Assembly: GCF_009866805.1 (NCBI RefSeq)
Contig: NZ_SIZW01000038.1
Location: 269,099 to 333,098 of the forward strand
Length of the DNA stretch: 64,000 nt
Direction: 5' to 3'
Source of the DNA: Schauerella aestuarii
Lineage (GTDB): Bacteria; Pseudomonadota; Gammaproteobacteria; Burkholderiales; Burkholderiaceae_B
Below are positions 7,340 through 15,047 of this stretch, piece after piece. The notes beneath the pieces were generated by a model. It saw nothing but the letters and a program-made list of their open reading frames with translations. It had not been told where the DNA came from and did not search any database. The translations under genes and the position numbers were made by a program. Within the stretch, counting starts at the first letter, position 1; each line of letters opens with the position of its first letter.

Positions 7340-9307
7340 TCAAGCACATCTTTCTCCCGCGGTAGTTGATTGGGCCTTTAATTGCTCGAACCCTACGATC
7401 CGGCCTGCTAGAGCACTTGCGGCAACAGTTGAGGGACTTCCTAACCATAATGCACCTGGGCCAGATCGCCCGGGAAAGTTCCGGTTGATCGCACTGATCG
7501 TAACCTGCTCCTGAGAACGTGACGCGCCGGGGCCAGCATTAATACACGCTCCGCAACCCGGATCCACCAGCTCGACACCCATGCGCTCAAAGACATCAAG
7601 CATTCCAGCAGCCTCGCTGCGCCTTCTTACATCCTGGCTTCCAAACTGAAGGAAGAAGCGGACCCCGTTGCTCAAAGATATGCCTTGCTCTTCGCCCCAC
7701 TTCAGGACCTCGTAGTACGCAGAAATGTCCTCGTATTTTCCTCCAGTACATGATCCTCCGTACGCAATGTCGATGGCGACATCCTCTACTAGCGTGGATA
7801 CACCGATCCCATTTCCAGGGTCTCCCGGTTGCGCGACCATGGCTTCAAGCATTGAGCAGTCTACGTCGATCGTGGCTGCATAATGAGCGCCCTCGTCGCT
7901 GCACATCCAATCCTCTAGTTTGAAGTGAACGCCACGCCGTTCGCTGAGAAATCGCACGGTTTCGTTGTCAGGTTCGACGATCCCAGTCAGCCCGCCGATT
8001 TCCGCAACCATATTAGTCAACGTCGCGCGCGCATCCGTTGATAAATCGGCGATGGCATCCCCCTGATATTCAAAGACATGACCAACGAGTGATCCATTTT
8101 TGATCTCGGGAAGCTGCAACAGATGCAGGACGATATCCTTGGCGTCGACATGGTGCCGCAGACTTCCGTTAAGACGGACTCTGCAAGTTTTTGGGGCCGA
8201 AACCCGGACGTCCCCGGTCAGCCAAGCGTTGGCCATGTCGGTCGCACCGATTCCGAACGCAAACGCGCCCATCGCGCCGCAATGGGGCGTATGAGAGTCG
8301 GTACCAATTGCAATCTGGCCGGGCAAGACATATTGCTCGGACATTATTGAATGGCAGATTCCTTCTGATCCAGTGCCGCTGCTGGATAATCCATGCAGGC
8401 GCACCCCGTAACGTTTACAGAATGCCTCCTGCATCGCACCCATCGCCATAGCAGCGTCGAGTAGCCCAAGTTCTCGCTTCTCCGGGCTCATGGAAACGGG
8501 AAGGTAAACCAGGTGATCGGCAAAGCATTTTATTGAGTCTACATCCACCAACTGGGCGTCGTCGCCCTGGTGCTTCTTTAGAAAGGACGCACACATGCCG
8601 GTGACATAATCATGAGAATAGCGCCAGTCGGCCCGCACGAACACGGTCTCGGGCAATGCTCCTACAGCATGTGCAGGAACACGCGCAGACCTCGCAATAA
8701 TCTTCTCAATATAGGTCAATGGCCGATTGGCCGCCGGTGCTTTCTCTAGCACAACGAGCCCACTCGCCCGCGCTTTGGTGTAATTGAATAGGCCCCCGCA
8801 ACGCAGAATGTCAGCCGTCACCGGGTCCAAGCCTTGAATCAGATCATCAAGTGGAATTGACTCGTTCGCACGGATGCGCGCGATCAATCCAAAATCGGTC
8901 GATGTGTAGATTCCCAGGTTGTGGCAGTTTTGCCGATATATCCTTTCGAAATTCTGCGCGATAACCAACCGTATACCGGCGGCCTGTTCAGCAAAAGGGC
9001 TTGCTTCGCGCGAGGAGCCTTTGCCATATCTCGTTCCTGCAACAGTGACAGAGAATCCACCCCGCTTGACGCCATTCGGCGTGATGGGACGTTCCCCGCC
9101 ACATGTCAGGCCAACATATGGGTACTTACCGAGGGTTTCGTCAACATAGAAACAAGTCCAGCCGGGAGTGATTTCGTCGGTGGAAACATCGTCGCGGAGC
9201 TTACCGGCTTCTTCTAACGTCAAGTCTTCGCCGTGCATCTGCCGGACCAGCAGAGCTGGGTCTTCGCTTAGAAACAGTATTCTTCCGTCAAAATGTAGAT
9301 CGTTCAT
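7340..9307 (-). CDS. Aconitase-family hydratase, swivel domain first
   Basis: A 655-residue fused aconitase superfamily protein in which the swivel (small-subunit) domain comes first (about 1-190, with YGKGSSREASPFAEQAAG at 94-111) and the catalytic part follows (about 200-650). The 4Fe-4S ligands are Cys520 (GGSCTGGK), Cys585 and Cys588 (PGCGAC); GTDSHT is at 335-340. Cytoplasmic aconitase A has the opposite order, and AcnB carries an extra HEAT domain absent here. The chain resembles a fused LeuD-LeuC-type isomerase, so the substrate may be aconitate, a methyl- or isopropyl-malate or a similar acid. The ATG at 9307 is chosen because GGGGAA precedes it at good spacing; a TTG at 9316 overlapping the TctC stop is less likely. 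It is probably cotranscribed with that receptor gene. Confidence 0.85.
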   Translation of the reverse strand: MNDLHFDGRILFLSEDPALLVRQMHGEDLTLEEAGKLRDDVSTDEITPGWTCFYVDETLGKYPYVGLTCGGERPITPNGVKRGGFSVTVAGTRYGKGSSREASPFAEQAAGIRLVIAQNFERIYRQNCHNLGIYTSTDFGLIARIRANESIPLDDLIQGLDPVTADILRCGGLFNYTKARASGLVVLEKAPAANRPLTYIEKIIARSARVPAHAVGALPETVFVRADWRYSHDYVTGMCASFLKKHQGDDAQLVDVDSIKCFADHLVYLPVSMSPEKRELGLLDAAMAMGAMQEAFCKRYGVRLHGLSSSGTGSEGICHSIMSEQYVLPGQIAIGTDSHTPHCGAMGAFAFGIGATDMANAWLTGDVRVSAPKTCRVRLNGSLRHHVDAKDIVLHLLQLPEIKNGSLVGHVFEYQGDAIADLSTDARATLTNMVAEIGGLTGIVEPDNETVRFLSERRGVHFKLEDWMCSDEGAHYAATIDVDCSMLEAMVAQPGDPGNGIGVSTLVEDVAIDIAYGGSCTGGKYEDISAYYEVLKWGEEQGISLSNGVRFFLQFGSQDVRRRSEAAGMLDVFERMGVELVDPGCGACINAGPGASRSQEQVTISAINRNFPGRSGPGALWLGSPSTVAASALAGRIVGFEQLKAQSTTAGERCA

Positions 9308-9312
9308 ACGTT

Positions 9313-10305
9313 TCAATTCCCCGATTCAGTCAATGTCAAATTCGCGTTGCGGATGACGCCCTCGCGTTGAGCCCGTTCTGTACGCATACGTTCCGCAAAT
9401 TCTTTAACTGTCCCGCCCGTTGGAGACTGCCCCAGTGAGCCAAGCTTGTTCTGCACGTTGGGTGACCTTAACGCTGCTCCAAAGGAAGCGTTCAACATGT
9501 CGATGACTTGCGTTGGGGTGCCCCGAGGAGCCATCAGGCTGTAGCTGACCACCATGTCAGTGCCTGGCAACGTCTGGCTGATAATCGACCCGCCGGGCGT
9601 AGCCGGATCTGGCCGCGAAGAAGCAACGGCGATCACTTTGACCTTCTTTGAATCGAGCAGGGGTTGTGCCGTACTGGTCAACGTAATCAGTGCGTTGATC
9701 TGATTGCCGGCAATATCTCCCAGTGCGGCGCCTGCGCCGCGATATGGAACATGGTTAAGCGCAACATTCGCCCTGTTGGCAATCAGTTCGCCCAGGAGAT
9801 GATGATCCGTGCCGATACCCGGCGTTCCGTAGCTCAGCGGCACGGGGCTGCCTTTGGCCCACGTCAGAAAGCTGGGAAAGTCAGTCGCGGGGGATTCATT
9901 ATTGACCACGATCACGAGCGGCGCTTCGACCAGATGAACGACTGGGGTGAGCGCTGCCATTGATTCCTCGGCCTGGCGGCCATACAGCATCGGGTTGATG
10001 GCATACAGGCTATCGGTCGCCAATAGAAGGGTATAGCCGTCATGCGCCGCCTTGGCGACATATCCGGCACCAACCATGCCGCCAGCGCCGGAGCGATTGT
10101 CGACGACAACAGGCTGCTTGAGTTCTTTTTCGACGGTGGCCGCCAGTTCCCGGGCAAGAATGTCCGCGCTGCCCCCGACTGCGAAGGGCACGACGAGCGT
10201 TATGGGCTTGCTTGGAAAGGGGGACTCGGCTGCTGCCGGGGGGGATAAAGTATTGCCCACTGCCACCACCGCACAGGCGGTGACCAAGCTGCGTAGGAAA
10301 GGCAT
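9313..10305 (-). CDS. Bug/TctC-family periplasmic solute-binding protein
   Basis: A 330-residue receptor of the tripartite tricarboxylate transporter/Bug family, which binds carboxylates in the periplasm. Seen: an N-terminal signal peptide ending near AAA-ES (about residue 27), then the family start FPSKPITLVVPFAVGGSADILAR, VVDNRSGAGGMVGAGYVA, and the C-terminal APRGTPTQVIDMLN. No TctA/TctB membrane genes are near, as is usual for Bug genes in this group. It is transcribed away from the LysR gene, with the aconitase-family gene directly downstream, so the pair probably takes up and uses a carboxylate. Island-borne. Confidence 0.9.
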   Translation of the reverse strand: MPFLRSLVTACAVVAVGNTLSPPAAAESPFPSKPITLVVPFAVGGSADILARELAATVEKELKQPVVVDNRSGAGGMVGAGYVAKAAHDGYTLLLATDSLYAINPMLYGRQAEESMAALTPVVHLVEAPLVIVVNNESPATDFPSFLTWAKGSPVPLSYGTPGIGTDHHLLGELIANRANVALNHVPYRGAGAALGDIAGNQINALITLTSTAQPLLDSKKVKVIAVASSRPDPATPGGSIISQTLPGTDMVVSYSLMAPRGTPTQVIDMLNASFGAALRSPNVQNKLGSLGQSPTGGTVKEFAERMRTERAQREGVIRNANLTLTESGN

Positions 10306-10382
10306 ATTGTTGTCTCCGATATCATAGTTGTTCGGAGATTCTAAATTTCCAGAGCGGGATCTAGGTGATACTTTGTGGAGTG

Positions 10383-10403
10383 TAATTTCCCAATTGGAAT
10401 TTA
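10383..10403. promoter_or_regulatory. LysR-type operator candidate (T-N11-A)
   Basis: An interrupted dyad TTCC-CAATTG-GAA at 10387-10399 fits the T-N11-A LysR box. It lies 9 bases before the LysR start in the 102-base divergent interval. A further related half (CTAAATTTCC at 10341-10350) mirrors GGAATTTAG at 10396-10404. This suggests autoregulation and control of the receptor-hydratase operon. Confidence 0.4.
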
Positions 10404-10407
10404 GCTA

Positions 10408-11310
10408 ATGGCCGCCGATTTTGATCCTTATTCGCTTCGCTTGTTCCTCGCTGTATGCGAAGAGGGAAGCATCCAGCGCAGTGCCGAGCGAGAATCCACA
10501 GTGCCATCTGCGGTAAGCAAACGTATGGCCGCTTTGGAACAACTGATTGGATTGCCGTTATTGCGTCGCGGCCCCAAGGGGATGGAACCGACGGAGGCGG
10601 GCAAAGCGCTGACTCGACATGCGCGTGAAGTGCTCGCAAGCATTGAAAGAATGCGCTCTGCTATGGGTGCCATGGCCGATGGTGGCGAAGGGAGCGTGCG
10701 AATTTTGGCCAGTCTGGCAGTGCTTCCTAAGGTGCTGCCTGAGGACCTCATACCGGTCCTGCACAAATACCCGACGCTAAAAATCCGATTGGAAGGGGTG
10801 CCCACTGCTGAAATGGTGAGGCATGTGCGCGAGGGGGCCGCAGACATTGGCGTATGTTGGGATGCCGCAGATTTGTCTGGACTCGACACGTTGCCGTACC
10901 GTGAAGACCACGCATGCGTCATCACAACGCCCGGGCATCCACTGAGCAAACTGCGACAGGTACGGTTTACTGACGTACTCGGATTTGATTACGTGAGCGC
11001 CATGCCTGGGAGCATGATGGAGATTGTCTTACGTCGGCATGCGGCCGTCGCGGGTAAGACTTTTTCGCCCCGAATCGAAATTCACAGCTTTGAAGGCGTT
11101 GCGCGGGCGGTGGCGGCCGGTTTGGGAGTCAGCGTGATTCCACGCGAAGTTGTGGCGCCAATGGCGGACTATTGGGGAGTGCAGCTAATTCCGCTGGCAG
11201 AACCGTGGGCAGTTCGACGATTTGTCGTCAGCTTTCGAACCAAGCCTTATGTCAGCCAAGCCGCGCTTCGGGTGGTAGAGGCGCTAAGTCAGCACACACC
11301 GCAAGTCTAA
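10408..11310 (+). CDS. LysR-family regulator of the island operon
   Basis: A 300-residue LysR regulator: N-terminal winged helix-turn-helix at about 8-66 (SLRLFLAVCEEGSIQRSAERE, then SAVSKRMAALEQLIGLPLLRR), then a periplasmic-binding-protein-like effector domain at about 95-295. It is divergent from the TctC-hydratase operon, the standard arrangement for a regulator responding to the transported compound. The effector is unknown. Confidence 0.88.
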   Translation: MAADFDPYSLRLFLAVCEEGSIQRSAERESTVPSAVSKRMAALEQLIGLPLLRRGPKGMEPTEAGKALTRHAREVLASIERMRSAMGAMADGGEGSVRILASLAVLPKVLPEDLIPVLHKYPTLKIRLEGVPTAEMVRHVREGAADIGVCWDAADLSGLDTLPYREDHACVITTPGHPLSKLRQVRFTDVLGFDYVSAMPGSMMEIVLRRHAAVAGKTFSPRIEIHSFEGVARAVAAGLGVSVIPREVVAPMADYWGVQLIPLAEPWAVRRFVVSFRTKPYVSQAALRVVEALSQHTPQV

Positions 11311-11653
11311 GCGGGAGATTATTGCCCTCGAAAAGCGACTTCCTGGGATGCTTTAAACCCTTCTGCAATGTCTCGCAGTAGCCTGTCAGCAAACTCATGA
11401 TCCGGAAGAAAACTGCGGCTGGTCATCACTCAGCATGCGCCATGAAGCCCCGCTGATGACATTAAAGAAATTGTCTGCTTTTGATGAGCCCTATCGGCCC
11501 TTATGACAGATCGGTCATGTACGCACGCGAGCCCGATACGTCGACCTGTTGGACACTTGTCCGGGGCGGGACTCAATGGACCCCCTGCGCGTTATATCAA
11601 TCCATAAAAAACCGTGATTAGTGTTACGTCGCCTCACTGCATAGACTGCCCTC
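11311..11653. other. Island stretch without a recognisable gene
   Basis: 343 bases between the LysR gene and the integrase stub. No convincing open frame or RNA on either strand; probably eroded integrase or island DNA. Confidence 0.5.
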
Positions 11654-11830
11654 ATTGAACGCCGACGCTTTGCCCAATGTCGCGATCTACGCGCCAAGGC
11701 CGGTACGGATAAAACCGAGACTTCTGGCGATATTCGTCAGGCTCAGAGACAGCTCGGGCACACGTCTGTCAGCATGACCGAAGGCTATGTCCGTAACAGG
11801 CGCGGCAGCAAGTCCACCCCCACCAAGTGA
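11654..11830 (+). pseudogene. Tyrosine integrase, C-terminal remnant
   Basis: The last 58 codons of a phage-type integrase remain. They include RDLRAKAGTD, GDIRQAQRQLGH and SMTEGYVRNRRG, that is, the box II histidine in LGH and the nucleophilic tyrosine in EGYV. No start or N-terminal domain is present, so it is inactive. It lies 24 bases from the att repeat and next to the tRNA, the usual position of an integrase in a tRNA-targeted island. Confidence 0.8.
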
Positions 11831-11854
11831 GGTTTTGCGGAACTAACCTGTATT

Positions 11855-11911
11855 TGCGGAAAACGAAAAAGGCCTCCAATCGCTTGGAGGCCTTTGTATT
11901 CTTGGTGGCGC
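11855..11911. repeat. Island attachment repeat, tRNA-side copy (attL-like)
   Basis: A 57-bp direct repeat of 5967-6024. It covers the 3' nine bases of the tRNA gene (11903-11911), the spacer and the hairpin at 11868-11895. Confidence 0.9.
11868..11895 (-). terminator. Terminator of the tRNA(CAT) gene
   Basis: A perfect 12-bp stem (11868-11879 with 11884-11895, loop TCGC) directly after the tRNA, ending in T and then GTTTTCC on the minus strand. It is identical to the copy at 5981-6008. Confidence 0.75.
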
Positions 11912-11979
11912 ATCCCTGATTCGAACAGGGGACCTGCGGATTATGATTCCGTCGCTCTAACCGGCTGAGCTAATGCGCC
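11903..11979 (-). tRNA. tRNA-Met (CAT), possibly tRNA-Ile2
   Basis: A 77-base cloverleaf on the minus strand: acceptor GGCGCAT pairing with ATGCGCC, D arm GCTC...GAGC, anticodon loop ATCATAA giving anticodon CAT, T arm around TTCGAAT, discriminator A and encoded CCA. The G1-C72 pair rules out the initiator. CAT could be elongator Met or the Ile2 tRNA modified by TilS; elongator Met is my preferred call. Its 3' end is the island integration site. Confidence 0.85.
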
Positions 11980-12141
11980 TTTCAGATCCCGGCGTTTGAG
12001 CGTTCGCTCAATCACGCGAGTACCGAAGAACGCGATAATAGCACGTAAAAAAACCGTTGCGCAACTCGAAGCCGTTGCAGACTCCCATCCTCGCTGTGGA
12101 ACGCCGTCCGTCCCATCGGTCTAGTGGCTGCGCGCCACCCG

Positions 12142-12378
12142 CTAAAGCGCCTGCTGAACCTGCAGCGCGCCGAGCTTGGCCTTGCACATGGCATCGTGCT
12201 GCGCCAAGCCTTCGACGATCGCACCGGCCCGAGTGGGGAAAACGCCGCCCCACATTGTGCGCGCCTCCGACGTGCCCACGGCGGACACCATGATCTCCCA
12301 CACAAATCGGTGGGGATTGAGCTGCCCAACTTGCACACTGATCATCTCGTCCTTCACACGTAATCGCCGAAGCATCAT
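12142..12378 (-). CDS. Small hypothetical protein
   Basis: A 78-residue protein (begins MMLRRLRVKDE) with an even, folded-looking composition (VWEIMVSAVGTSEARTMWGG). GGGG lies about 6 bases before the double ATG, and the start could be either Met. It lies alone between the tRNA and the response regulator gene on the other strand. I recognise no family; kept because of the ribosome binding site and composition. Confidence 0.45.
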   Translation of the reverse strand: MMLRRLRVKDEMISVQVGQLNPHRFVWEIMVSAVGTSEARTMWGGVFPTRAGAIVEGLAQHDAMCKAKLGALQVQQAL

Positions 12379-12625
12379 GTAGGCCCCTGAAATAAGACTT
12401 CACTATAAATCGGCAAATTCGGAAAGTGTGGAAAATTTCGAGGATATTTATCAAGTGGCTTGATACCGGAAGACAGGGATCGATCATCGGCTAATCGCTG
12501 ACGAGGCATCAGGGAGATCGTGTTGGATGGTTTTGCCGGTATCATTGCCGGCTCCGGCATTTCTCTCTTAAGGCTCGCCACTTGCTGCGCAGCGCTTTCA
12601 GCCGCAGTTTCCATAGGTTTCGACA

Positions 12626-13009
12626 ATGCATTCAGAAAGCGCCGCCCGCCAGATCACGGTACTTGCCGTAGACGACGAAGAGTTAATTCTCGATTTGCTT
12701 GTCGAATTTCTGGCCGAACTGGGCTATTCGGCAGTGTCAGCCGAGAATGGCGTGCGCGCCCTCGCCTTTCTCACGGCTGGGCGAGAAGTCGATCTTTTGA
12801 TCACCGATGTCAGAATGCCAGGGATGAGCGGCATTGAGGTGGCTCGCAAGGCGCGCGAACTCCAACCCGACTTGCCGATTCTTTTCGTGAGCGGCTATGC
12901 GCCCGAGTTCTACGGCACAAACTTGAATCTCGACGCGGCAACGGCCATGTTGACCAAGCCATTTACGTTGGATCGCCTGGCTAAGGCAATCGACAAGGTT
13001 CTGCACTGA
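12626..13009 (+). CDS. Single-domain response regulator (receiver only)
   Basis: A 127-residue CheY-like receiver without an output domain: acidic pocket Asp16/Asp17 (VDDEE), phosphoacceptor Asp61 (LLITDVRMPG), Ser89 and Lys111 (LTKPF). It could act by protein contact or as a phosphate sink. The last 29 bases overlap, tail to tail, the 3' end of the histidine kinase gene on the other strand, its likely partner. Confidence 0.85.
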   Translation: MHSESAARQITVLAVDDEELILDLLVEFLAELGYSAVSAENGVRALAFLTAGREVDLLITDVRMPGMSGIEVARKARELQPDLPILFVSGYAPEFYGTNLNLDAATAMLTKPFTLDRLAKAIDKVLH

Positions 13010-14204
13010 TTGCCGGCATCGTCAACGCAAAACGTGTGACGTGATCGTCGGAGACCACCGACAACGTGCCGCCATGCGCATGGGCGATTTCAGACACGAT
13101 ATATAAACCCAGGCCCAAGCCCTGCTGGGCAGGCGCAGCCGACGCGCGGAAGAACGGTTGAAACAAGCGCTCTATCGTTGCGGGCGGTATCGGTGCCCCG
13201 GCATTTTCCACCGCCAGATGCAGAACGTCATCCAATCGATACGCTTCGACGACGATCGGCGCATCGCTCGATCCATGCGTCAATGCATTGCCCAATAAAT
13301 TCGACAGCAACTGTGCCAATCGCGGCCGGTCGCAATACACGGCGCCCAGTTGATCGATGGACGTGTCGATGCGGCGCTCGGGCCAGGCGGATTGCAGTTC
13401 CGCCACGACCTGGTGAAGCGCGGGCTCGAGCGGCTCGCTATCGTCGCAGTTCAACATCAAGCCGCCGCCAAGCCGCCCACGAGCGAAGTCGAGCACGTTG
13501 TCGATCAGGTTCGCCATCCGACCTACGCTGCGCTCCATCGACGTCACGATCGAAAGCGTTCTGTCGTCCGCAGCCCGACGGCGCAACAGCTTGGCACCCG
13601 CATCGATCGATGCCAGCGGATTACGCAAATCATGGCCCAGGACGGCAATGAATTGCTCACGCAGTTCTGAATTCTTGCGTTCTTCCGCCAACGCGGATTC
13701 GCTTGCTGCCGCACGATCCTGCGCATCGAGCTGCGCACCGATCAAATCTGCAAACGACGTGAACATGACGATCGTCGCGGGAGTATTGACTTTGGCGGGG
13801 TGCGGATCCAGCGCGCACAATGTGCCGAAGAGTTCGCCATTGGCGCGGTATATGGGTACCGAAATGTAACTCTGAAATCCGTACATCACGGGCGTGTGAT
13901 GCTCGCGATATGACGGATCGGATGCCACGTGGTCAATGACGACCGGCTGTCGATGACCTCTGATTTCGTCGCAAATCGTGGTTTCGAGTTTGAGTTCGCC
14001 CCCAGCGGATAGCCCGAGGCCGATTGCGTCGTTTACAGCACAGGCAATCCAGCGCTCGTCAGTCACGCGTGCAACCGCGGCGAATCCCATCCCGGTCGAT
14101 CGACACACTATATTCAGAATTGTCGGAACCGAATCGAGCCGGCCTACCGCCGCAACATCGTTTTGCAAGCGCAATTCGCTCGCATTCAATCTATCCATGC
14201 CCAT
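12981..14204 (-). CDS. GAF-domain sensor histidine kinase
   Basis: A 407-residue soluble kinase: GAF domain at about 20-150, HisKA with phospho-acceptor His190 (AVLGHDLRNPLAS), and HATPase with the N box around 301-305 (LLSNLLGNALTHG), a degenerate G1 (VENAGAP) and G2 GLGLGLYIV at about 361. No transmembrane segments, so the signal is probably internal. The open frame extends upstream to 14459, but that part runs through the terminator of the next gene and has no coding character. I therefore place the start at ATG 14204 (or 14198), just before the sequence homologous to GAF kinases. Only weak ribosome-site signal is present. Confidence 0.8.
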   Translation of the reverse strand: MGMDRLNASELRLQNDVAAVGRLDSVPTILNIVCRSTGMGFAAVARVTDERWIACAVNDAIGLGLSAGGELKLETTICDEIRGHRQPVVIDHVASDPSYREHHTPVMYGFQSYISVPIYRANGELFGTLCALDPHPAKVNTPATIVMFTSFADLIGAQLDAQDRAAASESALAEERKNSELREQFIAVLGHDLRNPLASIDAGAKLLRRRAADDRTLSIVTSMERSVGRMANLIDNVLDFARGRLGGGLMLNCDDSEPLEPALHQVVAELQSAWPERRIDTSIDQLGAVYCDRPRLAQLLSNLLGNALTHGSSDAPIVVEAYRLDDVLHLAVENAGAPIPPATIERLFQPFFRASAAPAQQGLGLGLYIVSEIAHAHGGTLSVVSDDHVTRFALTMPAISAEPCRLP

Positions 14205-14367
14205 ACCGCTCGTGACGCCCCAACCGCATTTCGAACGCAAAGCTGCGTTTGCATGCGGGCTATTCCGGGTATGCCAAGGAGTATGAGGCTTGCGACGAAA
14301 CCCTGCAATTCGCGGGTGATCACGGCGTTCGTCGGCGCGCGATCGCTTTTCCGTCAGGCCCAGCACG

Positions 14368-14398
14368 AAAAAAAAAAGCCGCGATGGCTCGCGGCTTT
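14368..14398 (-). terminator. Terminator after the small secreted protein gene
   Basis: A 10-bp stem (14375-14384 with 14389-14398, loop TGGC) followed on the minus strand by ten T. It lies 20 bases after the stop of the 98-residue gene and separates it from the kinase gene. Confidence 0.85.
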
Positions 14399-14418
14399 CA
14401 TGCAGTGGCGGCAGCGCG

Positions 14419-14715
14419 TTATTGCGCACCGCTGTTGGGATAACGACTACCCGGTTCACCGATGTTCACACCGCGGCGATCGTAGTCCCGATCAGCATGC
14501 GACATACGATCATGTTCACGCATATTGCGTTGATTCGGGGCCGGCGGCAAACGGTCTGCCGGCACGGCAATGTTCGGCGGTGTGGCGGTCGTGTCGTTGG
14601 GCGTATTCGAAGGCGACGATGTCACGTCGCCCTTCATACGCGGTTGCGCCATGACAGCGCCGGTCGACAGCAGCGTTCCAACAATAGCGGCACAGAGAAA
14701 TTGACGGGTCTTCAT
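14419..14715 (-). CDS. Small secreted, probably disordered protein
   Basis: A 98-residue protein with a clean Sec signal peptide (MKTRQFLCAAIVGTLLSTGAVMA, cleavage after AMA near 23). The mature part is rich in Pro, Asn, Thr, Asp and Arg, suggesting a disordered periplasmic protein. I recognise no family. The start has an ideal AGGAGAT, but a 9-base complement lies just upstream in the transcript (14745-14753 against 14718-14726), so translation may be controlled by folding. It has its own strong terminator. Confidence 0.7.
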   Translation of the reverse strand: MKTRQFLCAAIVGTLLSTGAVMAQPRMKGDVTSSPSNTPNDTTATPPNIAVPADRLPPAPNQRNMREHDRMSHADRDYDRRGVNIGEPGSRYPNSGAQ

Positions 14716-14717
14716 AA

Positions 14718-14753
14718 CGATCTCCTAAGTATTGATTGATGCAGAGGAGATCG
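14718..14753 (-). promoter_or_regulatory. Hairpin sequestering the Shine-Dalgarno
   Basis: In the transcript, CGATCTCCT (14753-14745) is followed after 18 bases by AGGAGATCG (14726-14718), which contains the ribosome binding site 2 bases before the ATG at 14715. The nine-base arms are perfectly complementary, so the site would be closed when the hairpin forms. Confidence 0.55.
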
Positions 14754-14896
14754 CACCGTTCATGCCTATCAGCGCAACCGCGCAACAGTTCGTTGAATCT
14801 GTCACCAATTTGCCGAATTTGCCGAATATGGGCAACATTTAGGTACGACGTGGCGCGCAACGGCAGAGCGCAATGACCAAAATGCGCGCAGACGAC

Positions 14897-14920
14897 AAAA
14901 AGGCCCGCTTGCGCGAGCCT
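14897..14920 (-). terminator. Terminator of initiator tRNA gene
   Basis: A 7-bp GC-rich stem (14902-14908 with 14913-14919, one G-T pair) followed by five T on the minus strand, just downstream of tRNA-fMet. Confidence 0.75.
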
Positions 14921-14930
14921 CTTTGAAATT

Positions 14931-15007
<77 letters not shown>

Positions 15008-15019
15008 TCTGAGAAATGA

Positions 15020-15047
15020 ACTATAGCACAGAACTTATCGCTGTGCA
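15020..15047 (-). promoter_or_regulatory. Promoter candidate of tRNA-fMet
   Basis: On the minus strand, TGCACA (15047-15042) and TATAGT (15025-15020) are separated by 16 bases, about 12 bases before the tRNA start. The -35 part overlaps the end of the AI-2E-type gene. Confidence 0.45.

Larger units (their letters stand above)
5967..11911. mobile_element. Small genomic island integrated at tRNA(CAT)
   Basis: About 5.9 kb lies between two near-identical 57/58-bp direct repeats. The right repeat overlaps the 3' end of the tRNA gene at 11903-11979, and the C-terminal stub of a tyrosine integrase lies immediately next to it. Contents: SDR gene, TctC pseudogene fragment, aconitase-family gene, TctC receptor, LysR regulator, integrase remnant. 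The SDR region appears less GC-rich by eye than the flanking chromosome, which supports acquisition. No transfer or replication genes remain, so it is probably immobile now. Confidence 0.85.

Noticed and set aside
12375..12626. 83-codon minus-strand frame opposite the receiver gene promoter
   Set aside because: No ribosome binding site or family pattern; it overlaps the control region of the response regulator.
14205..14459. 85-residue N-terminal extension of the GAF kinase
   Set aside because: It passes through the terminator of the upstream gene and lacks coding character.
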